From: Brienomyrus brachyistius
Lineage: Eukaryota > Chordata > Actinopteri > Osteoglossiformes > Mormyridae
Assembly: GCF_023856365.1 (NCBI RefSeq)
Contig: NC_064548.1
Location: 372,001 to 436,000, forward strand
Length of the DNA: 64,000 nt
Direction: 5' to 3'
The notes beneath the pieces are model-generated. The model did not search any database and was not told the origin of the DNA. It worked only from the letters and a program-made list of their open reading frames with translations. The position numbers and the translations under genes are program-made. Position 1 is the first letter of the stretch. Each line of letters opens with the position of its first letter. Shown here one piece after another: positions 21,919-35,685 of this stretch.

Positions 21919-24620
21919 CTATTTTTGTTCAGATCAGCTGTTGTTAAGCCTGTCAAAGGCCTGTCAGAATGCTGCTTGATTTTGATTGGCTGATGGTGGC
22001 TAGGGTTTTATGACTAATGACTGCCCTGATAGATTCCTGACCTCAGGCTTCAGAGTAGTACATGTATGCCAAATTTCATTTGGATCGGTCAAGGAAGTCA
22101 GGAGATATTGGCAGTTTTTAGTTGTAGCGCCCCCTATTGACGAAATGCGGCCCGCCTTCAACAATGTCCCCAGAATTTGGTACAGAGATAGGATTTCAAA
22201 TTTGGTGAAGGTAGGCTAAGGTATGGCCAAGTTATAACAGTCAGACAAATACTGGCTAAATTTACGTAGACTTTGGGCGTGGCTAGTGGCCGTATGATAG
22301 ACCAATATCAGGATTATTTGAATTAGTATTCATCAGCTCAGAGACCTGATCAGTTTGATACCTCATTTGTCTGATTCCGTCAGACGGTGTAGGAATTACA
22401 AGCAAAAGTAGGTTTTGCAAATTATGCAAATTAGCAAAAAATCTAAGTAGGCGGAGCTTAATAGTCCAAATGGCAAGTTGGTAGGGCAAGGATGTCTCTA
22501 TCAGTAGAAATATGAATTTCAATTATAGGACTAACAGGACAGGAGATATCAATCAAAACGCGTTAGGGGGCGCCACGGCGCCCCCATCTGGCCGACATGG
22601 TTGGGTCGGATTATCTGAGTAGCGGGGAGGAATTGACATCATCCTACCAAGTTTCATAATTCTAGCACTTACGGTTTAGGCTGTACATTCAGTTTTAGGG
22701 CAGAAAAATAATAATAATAAATATAACTGCAAGCAGTGATAAATGGTTCCAAAGCTAATGGAAAGAATAGGTGGGTAGACATGGAGTACACAGCATAAAA
22801 TGAAAAGTTCAATAATAATGGGACATGAAATTGAGACTGTAATTGCTGGCCAATGCATTTAAATAGTCAGAAAGTAGGAAATACTACTACAACAGCATGA
22901 GAAGCTAATGGACAGAATAGGCTGATCATTTAGACAGAAGAAAGGCTGAAAGTATTCAATGGCATTTTATAAATGGAGCAAGGGCTCCACCTGCTAGATA
23001 ATTTATTACAAAATTGCAATTGCTGCAGTTTACACAGCCTAAAGTATAATTGAAGGCTGATAAATTCGTAAAAGTCAGATGGCAGGACAGTAAAAGGAAA
23101 TTGAAAATATGGACTCAGATGAAGGAGTGGGTGATTAATCTTTGAATGTTTGATGGAAAATAAGGATATTTCAGCTGAATTAACTAAGGTGGGTCTTAGA
23201 CATATATGAACAGTGGCTGTAGCGCCCCCGTTTGACTGATCGGCACCAAAGTTGGTTGGTCTCTCTGGGAGGCCGTGCTACATTAGTGGGTAAAATTTGG
23301 TGAGAATCGGATGAAGCATGCCTGAGATTTAGCTGTTTGATTGAAATAGGAATTGAAATGGTTTGGCCAGCAGGTGGAGCCTGCGCTCCATGGATAAATT
23401 CTATTCAATACTTTTAGGCCTTCTCAGCCAAGTTTGCTCTTAGACACATATGAACAGTCGCCGTAGCGCCCCCGTTTGACCGATCGACATCAAAGTTGGA
23501 GAGTCTGTCTGTGGGCCAGTGCTACATTAGTGGGTGAAATTTCGTGAGGATTGGATGAAGCAAGCCTGAGATTTAGCTGTTTGACCTAAGGTGGATCTTA
23601 GGAGTATACAGATAGTGGCCATAGCACCCCCATTTGACCGATCGGCATCAAAGTTTGAAGGTATGTCTGTAGACCAGTGCTACATAAGTGGATCAAATTT
23701 CGTGAGGATTGGATGAAGCATGCCTGAGATTTAGCTGTTTGATTGAAATCGGCTTATAAATGATGCAGGTTGGGTGTGGCTGGTGGCCATATTATACAGA
23801 AAGGTCAGGTATTTTTTAATAATCATCCCTGACAGCAGTGTCTTGATTGACTTGACACCAGAATCACTTACATGGGGTGTAGATTGTTAAAGTTATAGGA
23901 ATATTTCATTTAATCCATTTTAAAATATCACAAGGGAATGCAGATGACTGTTATTATGCAATACATATATCTTGATTTGGCATGACTCACAGAACTTGCA
24001 GTACAAAGGATTTTTACCAGTAATATGAGACTTGAACAGAAATGAGATAAATGTCACTTTCACTGGTTTTGCAGGTTTAGAGACACATATTGCATTGCTG
24101 TAGCGCCCCCGTTTGACCAATCGGCACCAAATTTGGAGGGCCCTTACCCACTACCGTCCTTGATGACATATTCAAGTTTGGTAGTGATTGGCTGAGGCAG
24201 GCCTGAGATACAGCTGTCTGATTGAAGTGGGCGTGGCACCTGTATGGTCTGGATGTGGCTGGTCGCCGTACCTTATAGAAAGTTTAGGATTTTTTGAATA
24301 ATTATATACCAGGACTGTCTCCTGATTTGAATGATATCAGATTTACATAGGTTGGTTGAAAATCCAAGGAGGTTAACGAAATGTCATGTTTTTAGACTCC
24401 TATAAAATACGCAAAAGCGGAAAGAGATAGGATGAAGTTCTACATGGCTTTGAATTTGGCATGGGCCAGTGCATTAGATAAGTAACAAATCTCAATTTTA
24501 TCATTAACAGTTCAATAGAAATAAGCAGAAATGCAAATCCTGTCGCTGTAGCGCCCCCATGTGGACAATTGGTGTGGCCTTCGCAGGGATTGCTAGTGGT
24601 TAGGAGACAAATGTACAAGC
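21919..24620 (+). repeat. Unit 9, 2702 bp, F/A type
   Basis: Type F with the AATTTGGTACAGAG variant near 22175. Block A. Its tail has CCATTTTAAAATATC near 23917, which recurs in units 11 and 12, and ATTATATACC near 24301, which recurs in unit 18. This shows segment sharing with non-adjacent units. Confidence 0.93.
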
Positions 24621-27366
24621 CTATTTTTGTTCAGATCAGCTGTTGTTAAGCCTGTCAAAGGCCTGTCAGAATGCTGCTTGATTTTGATTGGCTGATGGTG
24701 GCTAGGGTTTTATGACTAATGACTGCCCTGATAGATTCCTGACCTCAGGCTTCAGAGTAGTACATGTATGCCAAATTTCATTTGGATCGGTCAAGGAAGT
24801 CAGGAGATATTGGCAGTTTTTAGTTGTAGCGCCCCCTATTGACGAAATGCGGCCCACCTTCAACAGTGTCCCCAGAATGGGGTACGGAGATAGGATTTCA
24901 AATTTGGTGAAGGTAGGCTAAGGTATGGCCAAGTTATAACAGTCAGACCAATACTGGCTAAATTTACGTAGACTTTGGGCGTGGCTAGTGGCCGTATGAT
25001 AGACCAATATCAGGGTTATTTGAATTATTATTCATCAGCTCACAGACCTGATCGGTTTGATACCTCATTTGTCTGATTCCGTCAGACGGTGTAGGAATTA
25101 CAAGCAAAAGTAGGTTTTGCAAATTATGCAAATTAGCAAAAAATCTAAGTAGGCGGAGCTTCATAGTCCAAATGGCAAGTTGGTAGGGCAAGGATGTCTC
25201 TATCAGTAGAAATATGAATTTCAATTATAGGACTAACAGGACAGGAGATATCAATCAAAACGCGTTAGAGGGCGCCACGGCGCCCCCATCTGGCCGACAT
25301 GGTTGGGTCGGATTATCTGAGTAGCGGGGAGGAATTGACATCATCCTACCAAGTTTCATAATTCTAGCACTTACGGTTTAGGCTGTACATTCAGTTTTAG
25401 GGCAGAAAAATAATAATAATAATAATAAATATAACTGCAAGCAGTGATAAGCGGTTCCAAAGCTAATGGAAAGAATAAGTGGGTAGAAATGGAGTACATG
25501 GAATAAAATGAAAATTTCAATAATAATAGGACATAAAATAGAGACCGTAACTGCTGGGCAATGCATTTAAATAGTCAGAAAGTAGGAAATACTACTACGA
25601 TAGCAAGAGAAACTAATGGACAGAATAAGTGGGTAGACATGGAGTACACAGCATAAAATGAAAAGTTCAATGGCATAAAATGAAAAGTTCAATAATAATA
25701 GGACATGAAATAGAGACTGTAATTGCTGGCCAATGCATTTAAATAGTCAGAAAGTAGGAAGCAGTACTACAATAGCATGAGATCTGACATGTTGATGTTA
25801 CAGTAGAAATGTTTAGTTAGGATAAGAAAAAGGGTGGATGAGAAACAGGAGGAAAATGTAATTGCATCTACTTAGGAGAAATATCACCAATGTAGATCTG
25901 TCTGGTGAAGTGCCTGAGCTTGACTGAATATATGGTTTGGGATGATGGCATATGAACAGTGGCTGTAGCGCCCCTGTTTGACTGATCGGCACCAAAGTTG
26001 GTGGGTCTCTCTGGGAGGCCGTGCTACATTAGTGGGTAAAATTTGGTGAGAATCGGATGAAGAATGCCTGAGATTTAGCTGTTTGATTGAAATAGGAATT
26101 GAAATGGTTTGGCCAGCAGGTGGAGCCTGCGCTCCATGGATAATTTCTATTCAATACTTTTAGGCCTTCTCAGCCAAGTTTGCTCTTAGACACATATGAA
26201 CAGTCGCCATAGCGCCCCCGTTTGACCGATCGACATCAAAGTTGGAGGGTCTGTCTGTGGGCCAGTGCTACATTAGTGGGTGAAATTTTGTGAAGATTGG
26301 ATGAAGCAAGCCTGAGATTTAGCTGTTTGACCTAAGGTGGATCTTAGGGGTATACAGATAGTGGCCATAGCACCCCCGTTTGATCGATCGGCATCAAAGT
26401 TTGAGGGTATGTCTGTAGACCAGTGCTACATAAGTGGATCAAATTTCGTGAGGATTGGATGAAGCATGCCTGAGATTTAGCTGTTTGATTGAAATCGGCT
26501 TATAAATGATGCAGGTTGGGTGTGGCTGGTGGCCATATTATACATAAAGGTCAGGTATTTTTTAATAATCATCCCTGACGGCAGTGTCTTGATTGACTTG
26601 ACACCAGAATCACTTACATGCGGTGTAGATTGTTAAAGTTATAGGAATATTTCATTTAATCCATTTTTAAATATCACAAGGGAATGCAGATGACTGTTAT
26701 TATGCAATACATATATCTTGATTTGGCATGACTCACAGAACTTGCAGTACAAAGGATTTTTACCAGTAATATGAGACTTGAACAGAAATGAGATAAATGT
26801 CACTTTCACTGGTTTTGCAGGTTTAGAGACACATATTGCATTGCTGTAGCGCCCCCGTTTGACCAATCGGCACCAAATTTGGAGGGCCCTTACCCACTGC
26901 CGTCCTTGATGGCATATTCAAGTTTGGTAGTGATTGGCTGAGGCAGGCCTGAGATACAGCTGTCTGATTGAAGTGGGCGTGGCACCTGTATGGTCTGGAT
27001 GTGGCTGGTCGCCGTACCTTATAGAAAGTTTAGGATTTTTTGAATAATTGTATACCAGGACTGTCTCCTGATTTGAATAATACTAGATATACATAGGTTG
27101 GTTGAAAATCCAAGGAGGTTAACGAAATGTCATGTTTTTAGACTCCTATAAAATACGCAAAAGCGGAAAGAGATAGGATGAAGTTCTACATGGATTTGAA
27201 TTTGGCATGGGTCAGTGCATTAGATAAGTAACAAATCTCAATTTTATCATTAACAGTTCAATAGAAATAAGCAGAAATGCAAATCCTGTCGCTGTAGCGC
27301 CCCCATGTGGACAATTGGGGTGGCCTTCGCAGGGGTTGCTAGGGGTTATGAGCCAAATGTACAAGC
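24621..27366 (+). repeat. Unit 10, 2746 bp, F/B type
   Basis: Type F with the private GCCCACC at 24853, shared with unit 19 exactly 24,694 bp away. Block B with GCATCTACTT near 25864. TACATAAAGG near 26541 and ATGCGGTG near 26619 are also shared with unit 19. Its tail (GGGTCAGTGC, TTATGAGCC) matches the tail of unit 11. Confidence 0.93.
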
Positions 27367-30157
27367 CTATTTTTGTTCAGATCAGCTGTTGTTAAGCCTG
27401 TCAAAGGCCTGTCAGAATGCTGCTTGATTTTGATTGGCTGATGGTGGCTAGGGTTTTATGACTAATGACTGCCCTGATAGATTCCTGACCTCAGGCTTCA
27501 GAGTAGTACATGTATGCCAAATTTCATTTGGATCGGTAAAGGAAGTCAGGAGATATTGGCAGTTTTTAGTTGTAGCGCCCCCTATCGACGAAATGCGGCC
27601 CGCCTTCAATAGTGTCCCCAGAATTTGGTACGGAGATAGGATTTCAAATTTGGTGAAGGTTGGCTAAGGTATGGCCAAGTTATAACAGTCAGACCAATAC
27701 TGGCTAAATTTACGTAGACTTTGGGCGTGGCTAGTGGCCGTATGATAGACCAATATCAGGATTATTTGAATTAATATTCATCAGCTCAGAGACCTGATCA
27801 GTTTGATACCTCATTTGTCTGATTCCGTCAGACGGTGTAGGAATTACAAGCAAAAGTAGGTTTTGCAAATTATGCAAATTAGCAAAAAATCTAAGTAGGC
27901 GGAGCTTAATAGTCCAAATGGCAAGTTGGTAGGGCAAGGATGTCTCTATCAGTAGAAATATGAATTTCAATTATAGGACTAACAGGACAGGAGATATCAA
28001 TCAAAACGCGTTAGGGGGCGCCACGGCGCCCCCATCTGGCCGACATGGTTGGGTCGGATGATCTGAGTAGCGGGGAGGAATTGACATCATCCTACCAAGT
28101 TTCATAATTCTAGCACTTACGGTTTAGGCTGTACATTCAGTTTTAGGGCAGAAAAATAATAATAATAATCCTAAGAAAAACAATAAGGTTCCATTGCACT
28201 TCGTGCTTTGGAACCTTAAATATAACTGCAAGCAGTGATAAGCGGTTCCAAAGCTAATGGAAAGTATAAGTGGGTAGAAATGGAGTACATGGAATAAAAT
28301 GAAAAGTTCAATAATAATAGGACATAAAATAGAGACGGTAACTGCTGGGCAATGCATTTAAATAGTCAGAAAGTAGGAAATACTACTACGATAGCATGAG
28401 AAGCTAATGGACAGAATAAGGGGGTAGACATGGAGTACACAGCATAAAATGAAAAGTTCAATGGCATAAAATGAAACGTTCAATAATAATAGGACATGAA
28501 ATAGAGACTGTAATTGCTGGCCAATGCATTTAAATAGTCAGAAAGTAGGAAACAGTACTACAATAGCATGAGATCTGACATGTTGATGTTACAGTAGAAA
28601 CGTTTAGTTAGGATAAGAAAAAGGGTGGATGAGTAACAGGAGGAAAATGTAATTGCACCTGCTTAGGAGAAATATCACCAATGTAGATCTGTCTGGTGAA
28701 GTGCCTGAGCTTGACTGAATATATGGTTTGGGATGATGGCATATGAACAGTGGCTGTAGCGCCCCTGTTTGACTGATCGGCACCAAAGTTGGTGGGTCTC
28801 TCTGGGAGGCCGTGCTACATTAGTGGGTAAAATTTGGTGAGAATCGGATGAAGAATGCCTGAGATTTAGCTGTTTGATTGAAATAGGAATTGAAATGGTT
28901 TGGCCAGCAGGTGGAGCCTGCGCTCCATGGATAAATTCTATTCAATACTTTTAGGCCTTCTCAGCCAAGTTTGCTCTTAGACACATATGAACAGTCGCCG
29001 TAGCGCCCCCGTTTGACCGATCGACATCAAAGTTGGAGGGTCTGTCTGTGGGCCAGTGCTACATTAGTGGGTGAAATTTCGTGAGGATTGGATGAAGCAA
29101 GCCTGAGATTTAGCTGTTTGACCTAAGGTGGATCTTAGGAGTATACAGATAGTGGCCATAGCACCCCCATTTGACCGATCGGCATCAAAGTTTGAAGGTA
29201 TGTCTGTAGACCAGTGCTACATAAGTGGATCAAATTTCGTGAGGATTGGATGAAGCATGCCTGAGATTTAGCTGTTTGATTGAAATCGGCTTATAAATGA
29301 TGCAGGTTGGGTGTGGCTGGTGGCCATATTATACAGAAAGGTCAGGTATTTTTTAATAATCATCCCTGACAGCAGTGTCTTGATTGACTTGACACCAGAA
29401 TCACTTACATGGGGTGTAGATTGTTAAAGTTATAGGAATATTTCATTTAATCCATTTTAAAATATCACAAGGGAATGCAGATGACTGTTATTATGCAATA
29501 CATATATCTTGATTTGGCATGACTCACAGAACTTGCAGTACAAAGGATTTTTACCAGTAATATGAGACTTGAACAGAAATGAGATAAATGTCACTTTCAC
29601 TGGTTTTGCAGGTTTAGAGACACATATTGCATTGCTGTAGCGCCCCCGTTTGACCAATCGGCACCAAATTTGGAGGGCCCTTACCCACTGCCGTCCTTGA
29701 TGGCATATTCAAGTTTGGTAGTGATTGGCTGAGGCAGGCCTGAGATACAGCTGTCTGATTGAAGTGGGCGTGGCACCTGTATGGTCTGGATGTGGCTGGT
29801 CGCCGTACCTTATAGAAAGTTTAGGATTTTTTGAATAATTGTATACCAGGACTGTCTCCTGATTTGAATAATACTAGATATACATAGGTTGGTTGAAAAT
29901 CCAAGGAGGTTAACGAAATGTCATGTTTTTAGACTCCTATAAAATACGCAAAAGCGGAAAGAGATAGGATGAAGTTCTACATGGATTTGAATTTGGCATG
30001 GGTCAGTGCATTAGATAAGTAACAAATCTCAATTTTATCATTAACAGTTCAATAGAAATAAGCAGAAATGCAAATCCTGTCGCTGTAGCGCCCCCATGTG
30101 GACAATTGGGGTGGCCTTCGCAGGGGTTGCTAGGGGTTATGAGCCAAATGTACAAGC
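27367..30157 (+). repeat. Unit 11, 2791 bp, F/B with one hairpin element; near twin of unit 12
   Basis: Type F. Distinctive variants include CCCTATCGACG near 27580, GGTTGGCTAAGG near 27658, AATAAGGGGGTAG near 28416 and GATGAGTAACAGG near 28628. All recur 2,791 bp later in unit 12. One 48-bp hairpin element, two subrepeats, block B. Confidence 0.94.
28170..28217 (+). mobile_element. 48-bp hairpin element (unit 11)
   Basis: Single copy, left arm AAGGTTCCATTGCAC. Followed directly by AATATAACTGC. Confidence 0.6.
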
Positions 30158-32948
30158 CTATTTTTGTTCAGATCAGCTGTTGTTAAGCCTGTCAAAGGCC
30201 TGTCAGAATGCTGCTTGATTTTGATTGGCTGATGGTGGCTAGGGTTTTATGACTAATGACTGCCCTGATAGATTCCTGACCTCAGGCTTCAGAGTAGTAC
30301 ATGTATGCCAAATTTCATTTGGATCGGTAAAGGAAGTCAGGAGATATTGGCAGTTTTTAGTTGTAGCGCCCCCTATCGACGAAATGCGGCCCGCCTTCAA
30401 TAGTGTCCCCAGAATTTGGTACGGAGATAGGATTTCAAATTTGGTGAAGGTTGGCTAAGGTATGGCCAAGTTATAACAGTCAGACCAATACTGGCTAAAT
30501 TTACGTAGACTTTGGGCGTGGCTAGTGGCCGTATGATAGACCAATATCAGGATTATTTGAATTAATATTCATCAGCTCAGAGACCTGATCAGTTTGATAC
30601 CTCATTTGTCTGATTCCGTCAGACGGTGTAGGAATTACAAGCAAAAGTAGGTTTTGCAAATTATGCAAATTAGCAAAAAATCTAAGTAGGCGGAGCTTAA
30701 TAGTCCAAATGGCAAGTTGGTAGGGCAAGGATGTCTCTATCAGTAGAAATATGAATTTCAATTATAGGACTAACAGGACAGGAGATATCAATCAAAACGC
30801 GTTAGGGGGCGCCACGGCGCCCCCATCTGGCCGACATGGTTGGGTCGGATGATCTGAGTAGCGGGGAGGAATTGACATCATCCTACCAAGTTTCATAATT
30901 CTAGCACTTACGGTTTAGGCTGTACATTCAGTTTTAGGGCAGAAAAATAATAATAATAATCCTAAGAAAAACAATAAGGTTCCATTGCACTTCGTGCTTT
31001 GGAACCTTAAATATAACTGCAAGCAGTGATAAGCGGTTCCAAAGCTAATGGAAAGTATAAGTGGGTAGAAATGGAGTACATGGAATAAAATGAAAAGTTC
31101 AATAATAATAGGACATAAAATAGAGACGGTAACTGCTGGGCAATGCATTTAAATAGTCAGAAAGTAGGAAATACTACTACGATAGCATGAGAAGCTAATG
31201 GACAGAATAAGGGGGTAGACATGGAGTACACAGCATAAAATGAAAAGTTCAATGGCATAAAATGAAACGTTCAATAATAATAGGACATGAAATAGAGACT
31301 GTAATTGCTGGCCAATGCATTTAAATAGTCAGAAAGTAGGAAACAGTACTACAATAGCATGAGATCTGACATGTTGATGTTACAGTAGAAACGTTTAGTT
31401 AGGATAAGAAAAAGGGTGGATGAGTAACAGGAGGAAAATGTAATTGCACCTGCTTAGGAGAAATATCACCAATGTAGATCTGTCTGGTGAAGTGCCTGAG
31501 CTTGACTGAATATATGGTTTGGGATGATGGCATATGAACAGTGGCTGTAGCGCCCCTGTTTGACTGATCGGCACCAAAGTTGGTGGGTCTCTCTGGGAGG
31601 CCGTGCTACATTAGTGGGTAAAATTTGGTGAGAATCGGATGAAGAATGCCTGAGATTTAGCTGTTTGATTGAAATAGGAATTGAAATGGTTTGGCCAGCA
31701 GGTGGAGCCTGCGCTCCATGGATAAATTCTATTCAATACTTTTAGGCCTTCTCAGCCAAGTTTGCTCTTAGACACATATGAACAGTCGCCGTAGCGCCCC
31801 CGTTTGACCGATCGACATCAAAGTTGGAGGGTCTGTCTGTGGGCCAGTGCTACATTAGTGGGTGAAATTTCGTGAGGATTGGATGAAGCAAGCCTGAGAT
31901 TTAGCTGTTTGACCTAAGGTGGATCTTAGGAGTATACAGATAGTGGCCATAGCACCCCCATTTGACCGATCGGCATCAAAGTTTGAAGGTATGTCTGTAG
32001 ACCAGTGCTACATAAGTGGATCAAATTTCGTGAGGATTGGATGAAGCATGCCTGAGATTTAGCTGTTTGATTGAAATCGGCTTATAAATGATGCAGGTTG
32101 GGTGTGGCTGGTGGCCATATTATACAGAAAGGTCAGGTATTTTTTAATAATCATCCCTGACAGCAGTGTCTTGATTGACTTGACACCAGAATCACTTACA
32201 TGGGGTGTAGATTGTTAAAGTTATAGGAATATTTCATTTAATCCATTTTAAAATATCACAAGGGAATGCAGATGACTGTTATTATGCAATACATATATCT
32301 TGATTTGGCATGACTCACAGAACTTGCAGTACAAAGGATTTTTACCAGTAATATGAGACTTGAACAGAAATGAGATAAATGTCACTTTCACTGGTTTTGC
32401 AGGTTTAGAGACACATATTGCATTGCTGTAGCGCCCCCGTTTGACCAATCGGCACCAAATTTGGAGGGCCCTTACCCACTACCGTCCTTGATGACATATT
32501 CAAGTTTGGTAGTGATTGGCTGAGGCAGGCCTGAGATACAGCTGTCTGATTGAAGTGGGCGTGGCACCTGTATGGTCTGGATGTGGCTGGTCGCCGTACC
32601 TTATAGAAAGTTTAGGATTTTTTGAATAATTGTATACCAGGACTGTCTCCTGATTTGAATAATACTGGATATACATAGGTTGGTTGAAAATCCAAGGAGG
32701 TTAACGAAATGTCATGTTTTTAGACTCCTATAAAATACGCAAAAGCGGAAAGAGATAGGATGAAGTTCTACATGGATTTGAATTTGGCATGGGCCAGTGC
32801 ATTAGATAAGTAACAAATCTCAATTTTATCATTAACAGTTCAATAGAAATAAGCAGAAATGCAAATCCTGTCGCTGTAGCGCCCCCATGTGGACAATTGG
32901 GGTGGCCTTCGCAGGGGTTGCTAGGGGTTAGGAGACAAATGTAAAAGC
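30158..32948 (+). repeat. Unit 12, 2791 bp, F/B with one hairpin element; near twin of unit 11
   Basis: I found no difference from unit 11 until about 32480, where ACTACCGTCC and GATGACAT replace ACTGCCGTCC and GATGGCAT. After that point the tail follows other units. The duplicated tract is therefore about one unit long, offset slightly from my unit boundary. Confidence 0.94.
30961..31008 (+). mobile_element. 48-bp hairpin element (unit 12)
   Basis: Identical by eye to the unit 11 copy and displaced by exactly 2,791 bp, so it was copied with the unit rather than inserted anew. Confidence 0.6.
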
Positions 32949-35685
32949 CTATTTTTGTTCAGATCAGCTGTTGTTAAGCCTGTCAAAGGCCTGTCAGAAT
33001 GCTGCTTGATTTTGATTGGCTGATGGTGGCTAGGGTTTTATGACTAATGACTGCCCTGATAGATTCCTGACCTCAGGCTTCAGAGTAGTACATGTATGCC
33101 AAATTTCATTTGGATCGGTCAAGGAAGTCAGGAGATATTGGCAGTTTTTAGTTGTAGCGCCCCCTATTGACGAAATGCGGCCCGCCTTCAATAGTGTCCC
33201 CAGAATTTGGTACAGAGATAGGATTTCAAATTTGGTGAAGGTAGGCTAAGGTATGGCCAAGTTATAACAGTCAGACCAATACTGGCTAAATTTACGTAGA
33301 CTTTGGGCGTGGCTAGTGGCCGTATGATAGACCAATATCAGGATTATTTGAATTATTATTCATCAGCTCAGAGACCTGATCGGTTTTATACCTCATTTGT
33401 CTGATTCCGTCAGACGGTGTAGGAATTACAAGCAAAAGTAGGTTTTGCAAATTATGCAAATTAGCAAAAAATCTAAGTAGGCGGAGCTTCATAGTCCAAA
33501 TGGCAAGTTGGTAGGGCAAGGATGTCTCTATCAGTAGAAATATGAATTTCAATTATAGGACTAACAGGACAGGAGATATCAATCAAAACGCGTTAGGGGG
33601 CGCCACGGCGCCCCCATCTGGCCGACATGGTTGGGTCGGATTATCTGAGTAGCGGGGAGGAATTGACATCATCCTACCAAGTTTCATAATTCTAGCAATT
33701 ACGGTTTAGGCTGTACATTCAGTTTTAGGGCAGAAAAATAATAATAAATATAACTGCAAGCAGTGATAAGCGGTTCCAAAGCTAATGGAAAGAATAAGTG
33801 GGTAGAAATGCAGTACATGGAATAAAATGAAAAGTTCAATAATAATAGGACATAAAATAGAGACCGTAACTGCTGGGCAATGCATTTAAATAGTCAGAAA
33901 GTAGGAAATACTACTACGATAGCATGAGAAGCTAATGGACAGAATAAGTGGGTAGACATGGAGTACACAGCATAAAATGAAAAGTTCAATGGCATAAAAT
34001 GAAAAGTTCAATAATAATAGGACATGAAATAGAGACTGTAATTGCTGGCCAATGCATTTAAATAGTCAGAAAGTAGGAAACAGTACTACAATAGCATGAG
34101 ATCTGACATGTTGATGTTACAGTAGAAACGTTTAGTTAGGATAAGAAAAAGGGTGGATGAGAAACAGGAGGAAAATGTAATTGCACCTGCTTAGGAGAAA
34201 TATCACCAATGTAGATCTGTCTGGTGAAGTGCCTGAGCTTGACTGAATATATGGTTTGGGATGATGGCATATGAACAGTGGCTGTAGCGCCCCTGTTTGA
34301 CTGATCGGCACCAAAGTTGGTGGGTCTCTCTGGGAGGCCGTGCTACATTAGTGGGTAAAATTTGGTGAGAATCGGATGAAGCATGCCTGAGATTTAGCTG
34401 TTTGATTGAAATAGGAATTGAAATGGTTTGGCCAGCAGGTGGAGCTTGCGCTCCATGGATAAATTCTATTCAATATGTTTAGGCCTTCTCAGCCAAGTTT
34501 GCTCTTAGACACATATGAACAGTCGCCATAGCGCCCCCGTTTGACCGATCGACATCAAAGTTGGAGGGTCTGTCTGTGGGCCAGTGCTACATTAGTGGGT
34601 GAAATTTTGTGAGGATTGGATGAAGCAAGCCTGAGATTTAGCTGTTTGACCTAAGGTGGATCTTAGGAGTATACAGATAGTGGCCATAGCACCCCCGTTT
34701 GACCGATCGGCATCAAAGTTTGAGGGTATGTCTGTAGACCAGTGCTACATAAGTGGATCAAATTTCGTGAGGATTGGATGAAGCATGCCTGAGATTTAGC
34801 TGTTTGATTGAAATCGGCTTATAAATGATGCAGGTTGGGTGTGGCTGGTGGCCATATTATACAGAAAGGTCAGGTATTTTTTAATAAACATCCCTGACGG
34901 CAGTGTCTTGATTGACTTGACACCAGAATCACTTACATGGGGTGTAGATTGTTAAAGTTATAGGAATATTTCATTTAATCCGTTTTTAAATATCACAAGG
35001 GAATGCAGATGACTGTTATTATGCAATACATATATCTTGATTTGGCATGACTCACGGAACTTGCAGTACAAAGGATTTTTACCAGTAATATGAGACTTGA
35101 ACAGAAATGAGATAAATGTCACTTTCACTGGTTTTGCAGGTTTAGAGACACATATTGCATTGCTGTAGCGCCCCCGTTTGACCAATCGGCACCAAATTTG
35201 GAGGGCCCTTACCCACTACCGTCCTTGATGACATATTCAAGTTTGGTCGTGATTGGCTGAGGCAGGCCTGAGATACAGCTGTCTGATTGAAGTGGGCGTG
35301 GCACCTGTATGGTCTGGATGTGGCTGGTCGCCGTACCTTATAGAAAGTTTAGGATTTTTTGAATAATTGTATACCAGGACTGTCTCCTGATTTGAATGAT
35401 ATCAGATTTACATAGGTTGGTTGAAAATCCAAGGAGGTTAACGAAATGTCATGTTTTCAGACTCCTATAAAATACGCAAAAGCGGAAAGAGATAGGATGA
35501 AGTTCTACATGGCTTTGAATTTGGCATGGGCCAGTGCATTAGATAAGTAACAAATCTCAATTTTATCATTAACAGTTCAATAGAAATAAGCAGAAATGCA
35601 AATCCTGTCGCTGTAGCGCCCCCATGTGGACAATTGGTGTGGCCTTCGCAGGGATTGCTAGTGGTTAGGAGACAAATGTACAAGC
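32949..35685 (+). repeat. Unit 13, 2737 bp, F/B type
   Basis: Type F with GTACAGAGATAGG near 33210 and TTTTATACC near 33384. No hairpin element, two subrepeats, block B. GAGCTTGCG replaces GAGCCTGCG near 34442, removing the perfect 6-bp stem after core 3. A CACGGAAC variant near 35051 is private to this unit. Confidence 0.93.
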
